Positions 1 through 6,657 of a stretch of DNA of 37,013 nucleotides are shown in pieces. The notes under the pieces were generated by a model. It was not told where the DNA came from, made no database searches, and saw nothing but the letters and a program-made list of their open reading frames with translations. The stretch spans positions 1-37,013 of IMG/VR virus record IMGVR_UViG_3300037808_002224; one strand, 5' to 3'. This DNA comes from a virus. The position numbers and the translations under genes were made by a program. The first letter of the stretch is position 1; the number at the start of each line of letters is the position of its first letter.

Positions 1-525
1 TCATAATCCCCATCGATCTTTCAATTTTTGTAAAAAACCCAGACCATAAGCTTTCATTTTGGCCTTCTCTTCAGCAGCTTGTTGTTTCTTCTTTTTCCTA
101 GCTGTAGTTTGAGTGATTTTGTATAAATTGTCAACAAGGGTTTCCCACTCAGGCTTAGGGGCATACCCCTTCAAGTCTCCCTCTACCTCTCTGTAAACCT
201 CATATCCTTGGTAGTGACAGGTTAATCTCTTTTCATATGAAAGATACTTTATCTCTAAGTGCATCCCTCGGCTCAATCCATCGAAGAGATACCCCATCTT
301 ATAAACAGAAGTGTCTAGTTCAGAAGTAGGCAAGTCTTCAGGGTCTTCTTCTCCCCAAGTATCGAAATCATATTCGTAAGAATCGTAAAGGCTTCCGCCA
401 ACTCCTTTGATTTCTTCGCCTAAGTATCTGCAAATAGAACCAAGCTTTCCACTTGCTCCTAAAAGGTTCTTTTCTGCGGCCTCTATAAGCCTTTGTTCTT
501 TGATTCTCTTTTCTTTATCATTCAT
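1..525 (-). CDS. Hypothetical charged protein
   Basis: I do not recognise this 174-residue protein. It has no signal peptide or membrane segment, so it is probably cytoplasmic or a virion component. The first 25 residues are a charged helix-like stretch rich in Lys, Glu and Arg. A patch rich in Asp and Glu lies near residues 50-70. The last 35 residues are strongly basic and Ala/Lys-rich (for example ARKKKKQQAAEEKAKMKA), which could bind nucleic acid. The stop codon is exactly at the window edge (bases 1-3), so the gene is complete. Its ATG at 525 follows an AGAGG about 12 bases upstream. It diverges from the metalloprotease gene across a 35-base spacer containing TATATA elements. The existence of the gene is fairly sure; its function is unknown. 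Confidence 0.7.
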   Translation of the reverse strand: MNDKEKRIKEQRLIEAAEKNLLGASGKLGSICRYLGEEIKGVGGSLYDSYEYDFDTWGEEDPEDLPTSELDTSVYKMGYLFDGLSRGMHLEIKYLSYEKRLTCHYQGYEVYREVEGDLKGYAPKPEWETLVDNLYKITQTTARKKKKQQAAEEKAKMKAYGLGFLQKLKDRWGL

Positions 526-560
526 ATGAATATATACCTCTGTAATATATAGGAGAAATA
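526..560. promoter_or_regulatory. Divergent spacer with TATATA elements
   Basis: This 35-base spacer separates two divergent genes. It carries a TATATA run on each side of a central CCTCTG: ATATATA near 530-535 and AATATATAGGAG at 545-554. The second run merges into the Shine-Dalgarno AGGAGA (551-556) of the rightward gene. No -35-like hexamer is evident. It belongs to a set of similar CTATATA-type elements in this window. A promoter role is inferred only from position and recurrence. Confidence 0.4.
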
Positions 561-1844
561 ATGGTGTTTAATCTGTTTAGAAATTTGATGTTTAAATCTT
601 TGGTGAATAAAAACTCCATTGTTTATTTGATGAATGATCCGGGTACACCTAATATCAAAAAGGTGATTCCAGTTCCCGACATGTTGTCCCCTCCTTATAA
701 GGTTAAGGGATATACTGGCGGCGGGCACGAGTTAAACACCACTGGTGGTCGAGCCGCACAAACTTTTGCAACTATCACGGAGACTTTAAAGTGGGTTCAA
801 AAACATGCCCCGAAACCATTGCCTCGTTGGGCAACTGGCTTACCTCTTGTTGTTGATCCAGAAGCTGGGCAAGACCTTAACGCATATTACTACAGGAAAG
901 GAATGAAGTTCTTTTATTCTGGCAACGTCTATACTTCACTTTCTTCAGATGTTGTTGCTCACGAATTGGGACACGCAGTTTTCGATTCCTTTAGGCCAGA
1001 CACATGGAATGTTACATCATTAGAGTTGTGGTCATTCCATGAAGCGTTCGCAGACATAGTGGCGATCTTAACTACACTGCAACACAAAGAAGTAATTGAT
1101 CTTATGCTAAGGTTCCAATATTTAAGAAAAGACAATTTGGCTTCTCGTGTTGGAGAACAAATTGGAAAAGCTATTTACAACATAAACAAAGGAGAAGATG
1201 GCAGAAAGTCTACTCATCTTCGCAATGCTTCTGAAAAGTTTGAATACGTTAATCCAAACAGCTTGACAAAAAGGGGCAAGCACGACACCATCCATGCAGA
1301 ATCCCATAGCTTTGGCCGTATAATGTTGGGTGCTCTTTACACTATCTGGTATAGGATGTACGAAGAGAATGTTCTGAGGGGATTGAAACAACATCATGCT
1401 TTAGAAGTCTCTAGGGATTTGTTCTCTAAATACTTACTGGTGGCAATTACAGCCGTCCCAAAGACTCCTCGTTTCTTTCGATCATTTGCAAATACTTTAA
1501 TGTGGGTGGCTCGTAAAAATGATCCAATCAATCACAAAATCATGCTTGATGTTTTCACAGAATGGAAAATTGTTAAAGTTAACGAAGTGTGGGGAATGAG
1601 AATTCAATCAATGCCAACAGACGGAGTAGAGGTAATTAAGCTTTCTGATGAGATAGAGATAGGAACTTTGTCTCACAATCCTCTTTATGAGATTGATATT
1701 GAAATTCCAGCCAACAACAGAGAGGATGGTTTGGCAGACGCCAAGCTGTGTTTAGATTTGTTGCACCAGTCCAACAGTGTTGGCAACGATGAATCAACAC
1801 CTTTTGAAATTCAAGACAACAAGTTAATCAGAACCCACATTTAA
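561..1844 (+). CDS. Gluzincin-type zinc metalloprotease (M4/M36-like)
   Basis: This 427-residue protein carries a clear zinc-protease signature, HELGH at residues 134-138. About 23 residues later comes SFHEAFADI, whose Glu161 fits the third zinc ligand of gluzincins; thermolysin-family enzymes have a comparable E-A-x-A-D after HExxH. H134 and H138 would bind zinc and E135 would act as general base. No signal peptide is visible, so the enzyme is either cytoplasmic or carried in the virion. The C-terminal 270 residues match nothing I recognise. The start is supported by AGGAGA four bases before ATG. The next gene follows after 8 bases, so the two are probably co-transcribed. The catalytic class is well supported. 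The substrate, which might be a virion protein, host protein or cell-wall protein, is unknown. Confidence 0.82.
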   Translation: MVFNLFRNLMFKSLVNKNSIVYLMNDPGTPNIKKVIPVPDMLSPPYKVKGYTGGGHELNTTGGRAAQTFATITETLKWVQKHAPKPLPRWATGLPLVVDPEAGQDLNAYYYRKGMKFFYSGNVYTSLSSDVVAHELGHAVFDSFRPDTWNVTSLELWSFHEAFADIVAILTTLQHKEVIDLMLRFQYLRKDNLASRVGEQIGKAIYNINKGEDGRKSTHLRNASEKFEYVNPNSLTKRGKHDTIHAESHSFGRIMLGALYTIWYRMYEENVLRGLKQHHALEVSRDLFSKYLLVAITAVPKTPRFFRSFANTLMWVARKNDPINHKIMLDVFTEWKIVKVNEVWGMRIQSMPTDGVEVIKLSDEIEIGTLSHNPLYEIDIEIPANNREDGLADAKLCLDLLHQSNSVGNDESTPFEIQDNKLIRTHI

Positions 1845-1852
1845 GGAGAATC

Positions 1853-2056
1853 ATGGCAGCTACATCAGTAACAGGGACGGGGATAGGCGAATCTTTCGGA
1901 AAACAAAAGCCAAACAACAACGCAAGTTGTGGTGGTGGCGATACGGAAGAAGAAGCCAAAAAGAAGGTTATAAAAAACGGCTGCTATGTCTCCTACAAAG
2001 TAAGAGGCCACAGCAGCCATAAAATTGGACAATCTAAATCTATTCGAGTGTGTTAG
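1853..2056 (+). CDS. Small hypothetical protein
   Basis: A 67-residue protein of unknown function. Its Shine-Dalgarno AAGGAG (1843-1848) overlaps the stop codon of the metalloprotease, so translation is probably coupled. The N-terminal half is rich in Gly, Thr, Ser and Asn, with a CGGGDTEEEAKKK stretch. The C-terminal half is basic with Gly and His. Three cysteines are present, near residues 26 and 44 and at the C-terminus, but they form no recognised motif. Its 3' end overlaps the oppositely oriented lipoprotein gene by 17 bases. The tight coupling and good ribosome site argue that it is real. Confidence 0.6.
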   Translation: MAATSVTGTGIGESFGKQKPNNNASCGGGDTEEEAKKKVIKNGCYVSYKVRGHSSHKIGQSKSIRVC

Positions 2057-2459
2057 TCGGATTGCCTTCTGGGTCGAAATTGATTACGCTTATTTCTTCA
2101 TCTAAGTGTTTATAGAATAACTCTGCATATGGCTTATCGCCCATAAAGTCAATTCTTATTTTGACGCTTGAGATATCTTTTTGTGCCTCTGCAATCGTGA
2201 TCTTAAAGCGGTTGTTCTCACCTGCAATCAAGTAATATTTCCCATCTTTAGGATCATCGTCACGAGTAATTGTGTATTCTAATTCCTCGCACACTCTTTT
2301 GGATGCGTGGTAAAGTGTTTTAGAATCAGCATCATAATACTTTGTTGCTTCTCCTTCACTCCACATTACAATACCGCTTACAATTGGTGCTATGAGTATT
2401 TCAGCACCACAACCCGCAAAAAAAGTTAAACAAAATGCTAAAATTAATGTATTTTTCAT
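2040..2459 (-). CDS. Predicted lipoprotein, DUF3568-like
   Basis: This 139-residue protein starts with a lipoprotein signal: Lys3, a hydrophobic core, then the lipobox FAGC with Cys17 as the lipidated residue. The mature part begins with a hydrophobic Ile/Val/Gly segment. It continues with a domain whose pattern (YDADSKTLYHASKRVCEEL, then alternating strands ending in a short helix and Glu-rich turn) resembles the small bacterial lipoproteins grouped as DUF3568. That assignment is from memory of the family pattern, not a search. A very strong Shine-Dalgarno, AAGGAGGGAA, precedes ATG. A phage lipoprotein placed in the host envelope during infection could block superinfection or alter the surface, but this is inference. 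Confidence 0.72.
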   Translation of the reverse strand: MKNTLILAFCLTFFAGCGAEILIAPIVSGIVMWSEGEATKYYDADSKTLYHASKRVCEELEYTITRDDDPKDGKYYLIAGENNRFKITIAEAQKDISSVKIRIDFMGDKPYAELFYKHLDEEISVINFDPEGNPTNTLE

Positions 2460-2511
2460 GTTCCCTCCTTTTATATAGATAGTTCATAAATCAAGAAAAG
2501 GGAGTCTCTGT
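2460..2511. promoter_or_regulatory. Divergent spacer with TATATAG element
   Basis: This 52-base region lies between the leftward lipoprotein gene and the rightward acidic-protein gene. TTATATAGATAG lies at 2471-2482. Read leftward it gives CTATATAAAAGGAGG, so the element runs into the lipoprotein ribosome site. The rightward gene has its own AAGGGAG about 12 bases before ATG. The element is the same type as those at 4043, 4850 and 10431. Confidence 0.42.
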
Positions 2512-2793
2512 ATGTACAACACGAATTTAGAATGGTTAGATGAGGCAACAAATATGAGAAAAGATGATCTTTACGATGACGACGATTTATGGGAAGATGA
2601 ACCAACCGATGAAGAGTGTTCTGAAGAAGACGAAGATGAAGTAGAGTCTGAAGAAGAATACTGCGAATTCTGTGAAGAATATGACTGTGAGGGCACATGT
2701 CAAGATTCTGGGTGGGATGATGATGAATGGGGCGATGACAGATATGATTACGAAGAAGACCCCGATGAATACTGGTATGGGGAAGACGATTAA
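2512..2793 (+). CDS. Extremely acidic Cys-containing small protein
   Basis: A 93-residue protein in which roughly half the residues are Asp or Glu. It carries runs such as DDDD (22-25) and many D/E-W or D/E-Y pairs. Four cysteines cluster as C51-x2-C54-x4-C59-x3-C63, which could bind zinc or another metal. Such charge is typical of DNA-mimic inhibitors and of highly acidic scaffold or chaperone proteins, but nothing here selects one of these. The stop codon abuts the ATG of the next gene (TAA directly followed by ATG), so the two are translationally coupled. An AAGGGAG precedes the start. No recognised family. Confidence 0.65.
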   Translation: MYNTNLEWLDEATNMRKDDLYDDDDLWEDEPTDEECSEEDEDEVESEEEYCEFCEEYDCEGTCQDSGWDDDEWGDDRYDYEEDPDEYWYGEDD

Positions 2794-3522
2794 ATGCCTA
2801 TAAATTTGAATATGGGAGAGTTTAAAATTCCAATGCCCAAATTTTCTAAAAAAATTGGCATGAATTTAGGAATGGAATATTTAGTTCGTTCAGGGCTAGT
2901 AAGGGAGTTTATGACATTCCCTTGTTCTATATTCGTAAAATCAGGTGACGAGAAGGTAGCTGTTACAATTAATAAGGCAAATACTGGCCATACAGAACAT
3001 TGCACACAATATTCTGTTAAGAATTGGCACATTTCTGATTGTGACGAAAAGCAACCTATTCCCTCTGTGCAAGAAGAAATAGTTCGAGACGTAGATTTAT
3101 TCCACAGCCCATCGGTTGTCTTGAAGGGATTTTCTCCGCTCTATTTTGATTGTAATTCATTGGAGTGGAAACGTAATCGTGGGAATAATGGGCATCCAAT
3201 GCCTGATTACATTTATGAAGATTACTTTCATAAAATGCTTTCTCCTGCAACGCACCACGTAAAGAAAGAAGCTTTCTTGTGGTCGTGCTTTACTGAGGCT
3301 TACATTCCATCAATTAAATTCATGATTGATGATGATTATGGGTATATGCCTGTGTCTCATCGCAGGACTTTAAAAAAGACTGTTCACATAGAACAGCAGA
3401 AATTAGTGGAGAAAAATTTCAAAACTATATGGTGGGCATGGCGAAAATGGAAGAAATTTATGCTTTTCGATACTGTGCCCGGAGAATTGATCTTCATGAG
3501 AGACTACGCTGCTTTATCTTAA
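2794..3522 (+). CDS. Hypothetical protein coupled to acidic partner
   Basis: A 242-residue protein of unknown function. The first 30 residues are amphipathic, with Lys, Met and Pro. The body has several Cys and His residues (near residues 43, 67-82 and 119) but no motif I recognise. The C-terminal part is basic and Trp-rich (WWAWRKWKKF near residue 220). Its ATG directly follows the stop of the very acidic protein, so the two are made together. Their opposite charge invites the idea of a complex, but that is inference. Its stop overlaps the stop of the convergent gene through a shared TTAA. Confidence 0.65.
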   Translation: MPINLNMGEFKIPMPKFSKKIGMNLGMEYLVRSGLVREFMTFPCSIFVKSGDEKVAVTINKANTGHTEHCTQYSVKNWHISDCDEKQPIPSVQEEIVRDVDLFHSPSVVLKGFSPLYFDCNSLEWKRNRGNNGHPMPDYIYEDYFHKMLSPATHHVKKEAFLWSCFTEAYIPSIKFMIDDDYGYMPVSHRRTLKKTVHIEQQKLVEKNFKTIWWAWRKWKKFMLFDTVPGELIFMRDYAALS

Positions 3523-4037
3523 GTAGGTTCGCAGTCTGTTAGGCCAATGCTCATTCGCATTGTTACCGAGTCTCCATCAATCACAGTAAAAGCAGCCGTT
3601 GCAGGAACAGAAGCAATAAGGAAGCCATTGCTATCTCCTCTATCTGTCATAAAGAGGTTCTTAACTGGTCCCCATGAGCCGCCAATGGCTCTAAAGGTGA
3701 TAATGGATGTGATGGCTCGAACAACTCCTGCTTCTTCGGCAACAGTGATTTCGCCTAATGAGCTAACTGTCTGTCTCAAATACCCAGCAGTTGTTGGTTC
3801 TCCCAAAATATTCAAAAAATCATCATCTGCATCCACAGCACTGCGGTTGTCTAGGCCGAAAAAGTAATCATCTGGGATTAAAGAGTTTGGGGAATTTCCA
3901 CCAGTAAAAAGTGCTCGAAGCATAAACTCCTCACCTCTTTTGTGGAACACATTGTAAATATCCTTTTCTTCCCAGAGAACCTTATCGTCCCTGATGTGCT
4001 TGATCCAATCGACTTTTATTAGGTGAATATTGCTCAT
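3519..4037 (-). CDS. Probable virion structural protein
   Basis: I place the start at the ATG at 4037 (protein begins MSNIHLIKVDWIKHIRD), giving 172 residues. The upstream extension of 41 residues to 4160 lies opposite the 5' end of the neighbouring gene and looks like low-quality coding sequence. The N-terminal domain (WIKHIRDDKVLWEEKDIYN, then HKRGEEFMLRALF) and the beta-rich C-terminal half (GPVKNLFMTDRG, FTVIDGDSVTMRMSI) have the feel of phage head or tail structural proteins. I have no firm family. CTATATAA lies just upstream of the start. It converges with the preceding rightward gene and shares its TTAA stop region. Confidence 0.55.
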   Translation of the reverse strand: MSNIHLIKVDWIKHIRDDKVLWEEKDIYNVFHKRGEEFMLRALFTGGNSPNSLIPDDYFFGLDNRSAVDADDDFLNILGEPTTAGYLRQTVSSLGEITVAEEAGVVRAITSIITFRAIGGSWGPVKNLFMTDRGDSNGFLIASVPATAAFTVIDGDSVTMRMSIGLTDCEPT

Positions 4038-4070
4038 GTTATTATATAGTAAGCCCAAAGATATCTTTGA
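4038..4070. promoter_or_regulatory. Divergent spacer with TATATAG element
   Basis: A 33-base divergent spacer containing TTATATAGTAAG (4042-4053). Read leftward this is CTTACTATATAATAAC, ending right before the ATG at 4037. Neither flanking gene has a good Shine-Dalgarno, so leaders would be very short or absent if this is the promoter. It is a member of the recurrent CTATATA set. Confidence 0.4.
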
Positions 4071-4346
4071 ATGAAGATATATACTCTTATGGACTTTAAA
4101 CAATGGCTTCAAGAAAATTTTGGACCAGCCCATACTGGCGGTATGGCTCCACCAAAACAAGTTCCCGTAACACCCGGCGATCTTAGAAAAGACCCAGATA
4201 ATGCTCTAGGTGTTTCTGGAACAAGAGGGAATCCCAACCCTTCTGTAAATCCAAGTCCCACAGCCAAACAAGACGATATAGAGTCTAATGGGGAAGATTG
4301 CTACGCTTGTCGCAAAATGAAAAAGAAAATGAAGAAAAAGCCTTAA
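4071..4346 (+). CDS. Small protein with L-x-E N-terminal peptide
   Basis: A 91-residue protein, starting at the ATG at 4071 or, by analogy with its relatives, at the ATG at 4089 (MDFKQWLQENFG). The N-terminus carries F-K-Q-W-L-Q-E. This resembles the start of the protein at 23833-24492 (MRTFEQWLRET) and, more loosely, the capsid-targeting peptide of T4 internal proteins (MKTYQEFIAEA). The middle is rich in Pro, Gly, Asn and Thr and probably disordered. The end carries a CYAC pair and a very basic tail (RKMKKKMKKKP) that could bind DNA. A small, basic, head-targeted DNA-binding protein would fit, but this is inference. No clear Shine-Dalgarno is seen. Its stop shares TTAA with the convergent gene. 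Confidence 0.6.
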   Translation: MKIYTLMDFKQWLQENFGPAHTGGMAPPKQVPVTPGDLRKDPDNALGVSGTRGNPNPSVNPSPTAKQDDIESNGEDCYACRKMKKKMKKKP

Positions 4347-4837
4347 ATTAGGCTTAAGCTTTGCATCAATTTAGATGTATCATCTAAATGGACGTAATGA
4401 TAAACCTCTAATGAATCTTCATCTTGATATATCTTGTTGTGCTCTCTGAATTGAAGATGCATTCCCCCACCATCTTTAAGGTCTTTTAGCCAATCTGCAC
4501 ATGGTCTACAAGGTAAATTCTCATAATAATCTCTTCTTTCATCAGGAGTGAATGATCTCCATATTTCATCACTTAAACGAGGCTTTTCTTTTTCGTGTTC
4601 TGAAAGTTGAGGCATATTAATTTTGTATCCATCTGCTTTAAAGTGGATAGGTATTGTTTCGTTTTTATTGGTCAATTCATAATTGCATAAAACCTCAACA
4701 GCAGGCTCAGTAGACATCCCATTGTTTCTTATCCAAACAGGAATTGAGACGCCCATTACATTAATATCTCCCTCGATTAGAGCATATCTTTGCTCCTTAG
4801 TCAGATATATGTGATGCGATATAGAAAGAATAAGCAT
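4343..4837 (-). CDS. Hypothetical protein
   Basis: A 164-residue protein of unknown function. The N-terminal 60 residues look like a beta-rich fold, with alternating hydrophobics from LILSISHHIYLT to NYELTNKN. The centre is charged and helical (LSEHEKEKPRLSDEIWRSF). A CRPC pair near residue 107 is followed by WLKDLKDGGGMHLQF. It has no signal peptide. Its ATG lies 13 bases from the CTATATATCAT element, with GAGGATT upstream as a possible ribosome site. It shares the TTAA stop region with the preceding convergent gene. Confidence 0.6.
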   Translation of the reverse strand: MLILSISHHIYLTKEQRYALIEGDINVMGVSIPVWIRNNGMSTEPAVEVLCNYELTNKNETIPIHFKADGYKINMPQLSEHEKEKPRLSDEIWRSFTPDERRDYYENLPCRPCADWLKDLKDGGGMHLQFREHNKIYQDEDSLEVYHYVHLDDTSKLMQSLSLI

Positions 4838-4896
4838 AATAATAATCCTCTATATATCATAGCAACAGATTGCTAATTTACCAAAAGGATTTACAT
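4838..4896. promoter_or_regulatory. Divergent spacer with CTATATATCAT element
   Basis: A 59-base divergent spacer. CTATATATCATAG lies at 4850-4862; read leftward it contains GATATATAGAGG. The rightward protease gene has its own AAGGA (4885-4889), seven bases before ATG. The element is centred so that it could serve either direction. It is part of the recurrent set. Confidence 0.4.
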
Positions 4897-5796
4897 ATGC
4901 GAAAAAGATTTTTAATGATACTTGCCGCTCTTTCTATGGTTGCTCTCAGCTTAACGCATGGAGTAGATGAAACTGCCCCAATAAATAATGTTGAATCTAC
5001 GGCTCCTATGCCACTTGTCAGTGACCCGTTAGCTGTTAGTGACAACATTGCTCCTATAGAACAAAGAGGAATTGAGTATAGAAAGTGGCTTGCAAAAGGC
5101 GTTAAAGTTTCAGCAGGTGGTTCTTCCGGTTCAGGGACAATTATTTATTATGATAAAAAAACAGGTTGGGCTTATGTTCAATCATGCGGGCATCTCTGGA
5201 GTGGGGACATGTCTGCTGAAGAAGGATTAAGAAAAAATAGAGATGCTAAGATTACAACTTGGTATCACAATAAAAGAAAATTGGACGAACCAAAATCATA
5301 TAATGCAGAAGTTTTATTTTACAGCAATCACAGAAACCCTGACATCAGCTTATTAAGATTTAAGCCTGATTGGGATGCAGAGTTTTTTCCTGTCGCACCA
5401 GCAGATTATGTTTTAAGAGAAGGTGTTAGAGCACATTCAATTGGTTGCGATGGTGGCAGAGAAGTTGCTCACTACGATGTAAAGATCGTAGGAGAAAGAG
5501 GCGGCTCGTGGAAAGATTTAGTTACTACCAACAATAGCCCTCGACCGGGACGATCAGGTGGTGGACTCATCAGTAATGATGGATATTATATTGGCATATG
5601 TTGGGGAACGTCTGATTATGACGGTAGCGGCAATGGATACTTCACTCCATTGAGCGAAATTCACAAGGTAATGAATCGAGAAGGATATGGATGGCTCTTG
5701 AGAGTTTCCGCATCCTTAGCTAGAGAAATTCCAATTGTTGATAGAAATAATCAACAAGGAACATATCCTAGAGAATACATTGCCGTACCGGGCTAA
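4897..5796 (+). CDS. Secreted trypsin-like serine protease
   Basis: A 299-residue protein starting at the ATG at 4897, chosen because AAGGA lies seven bases upstream and the N-terminus then begins as a classic signal peptide (MRKRFLMILAALSMVALSL). The catalytic triad of chymotrypsin-fold proteases is visible: His99 in SCGHLW, Asp149 in NPDISLLRF and Ser220 in RPGRSGGGL. A probably disordered Pro/Ala-rich linker of about 35 residues joins the signal to the domain. The protein should be exported to the periplasm or beyond. Phages rarely encode such enzymes. It may process a host surface protein or another secreted phage product, but that is speculation. It is a single-gene rightward unit, with a 13-base gap to the convergent nuclease gene. 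Confidence 0.82.
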   Translation: MRKRFLMILAALSMVALSLTHGVDETAPINNVESTAPMPLVSDPLAVSDNIAPIEQRGIEYRKWLAKGVKVSAGGSSGSGTIIYYDKKTGWAYVQSCGHLWSGDMSAEEGLRKNRDAKITTWYHNKRKLDEPKSYNAEVLFYSNHRNPDISLLRFKPDWDAEFFPVAPADYVLREGVRAHSIGCDGGREVAHYDVKIVGERGGSWKDLVTTNNSPRPGRSGGGLISNDGYYIGICWGTSDYDGSGNGYFTPLSEIHKVMNREGYGWLLRVSASLAREIPIVDRNNQQGTYPREYIAVPG

Positions 5797-5809
5797 TTTT
5801 TGCCTTAAA

Positions 5810-6577
5810 TTAAGAAATCTTAACGAAAGGGCAAGTATATCTGTAATCACATCGCTCACAGTGCTTGCCCACGTTAGCAATAATCTTTTCAGGGTCTTTG
5901 GCTTCAACATACTTGTAAGAAGCCAGCAATTCAGCCTCAGCAGCGTCTAATGAGGCATCATTGAACTTTGCAGGGAATAAATCTCCACCTTCCAAGTAAT
6001 ACAAGGCACAAGTAATGTTTTCGGCCTTGGCACCAAAGTCTCTTCTGATGACATTGGCATATACCCGCAATTGAAGGTCGCTTTTAATTGTCGCCTTGTT
6101 TTTACGGAATTTACCCTTCTTTGTCGTTTTGTAATCAATCAAAAAGAATTTATCGCCCTTTTGAATGACTCTATCGATAAAACCTGTGACCATACGCTTA
6201 TTTGGAGGGTCAAGATCGTATTTGAACTCATATTCGAGCAATCCGCCTGTACCTACCTGCTTATTTAAGCGATCTAAGGCTCTCAGGTGCCCCGGTAACC
6301 GCTTTGCATAGTCTGCGGGTAGCTTGGGAGCCTTTTCATCACTTCTGTACGGGATATCGCCCTTGAGGACCATATCAGCTATCTCGTTAAGAGGAGTTGC
6401 CCCTTCTCTTTCAATATACTCTTCAGCAATGGTATGGACAATATTTCCATAAATGAAATAGAATGGCTCTTCTATACCTTCATCTCTGGGTAATTTGTCG
6501 TGGTAACGGTATTTGTATCTGGCTTCACACTCTTGAATGCATCCATGACGGGATACGGACATATGATTTATAAGCAT
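5810..6577 (-). CDS. Cas4/RecB-like PD-(D/E)XK nuclease
   Basis: A 255-residue nuclease of the PD-(D/E)XK superfamily. Visible motifs are GFIDRV (Asp135), LIDYKTT (Asp148, Lys150) and the helix QLRVYA that follows. Cys17 near the N-terminus, together with Cys240, Cys243 and Cys249, matches the four-cysteine 4Fe-4S arrangement of Cas4 and AddB-type nucleases. The N-terminal SVSRHGCIQECEARYKYRYH also fits the family. In phages such proteins act as exonucleases in recombination, repair or host DNA degradation. There is no cas1, cas2 or CRISPR array nearby, so a CRISPR role is not suggested. The start at 6577 has AAGGA about 11 bases upstream. It diverges from the primase-like gene, a sensible DNA-metabolism pairing. 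Confidence 0.85.
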   Translation of the reverse strand: MLINHMSVSRHGCIQECEARYKYRYHDKLPRDEGIEEPFYFIYGNIVHTIAEEYIEREGATPLNEIADMVLKGDIPYRSDEKAPKLPADYAKRLPGHLRALDRLNKQVGTGGLLEYEFKYDLDPPNKRMVTGFIDRVIQKGDKFFLIDYKTTKKGKFRKNKATIKSDLQLRVYANVIRRDFGAKAENITCALYYLEGGDLFPAKFNDASLDAAEAELLASYKYVEAKDPEKIIANVGKHCERCDYRYTCPFVKIS

Positions 6578-6657
6578 AAAATTATTGTTCCTTCTAAGTT
6601 ACAGTTGAATTATATGGTAAACTCTGTTAAATTAAAAGAGTAATTTAAGGCTTAAAC
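6578..6657. promoter_or_regulatory. Divergent nuclease/primase spacer
   Basis: An 80-base AT-rich spacer between divergent DNA-metabolism genes. GAATTATATGG lies near 6608-6618; read leftward it gives CCATATAATTC. TTAAGGC supplies a ribosome site eight bases before the primase ATG. No clear palindrome or -35/-10 pair is evident. The elements match the TATATA set only weakly, so these early-type genes may use another promoter. Confidence 0.3.
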
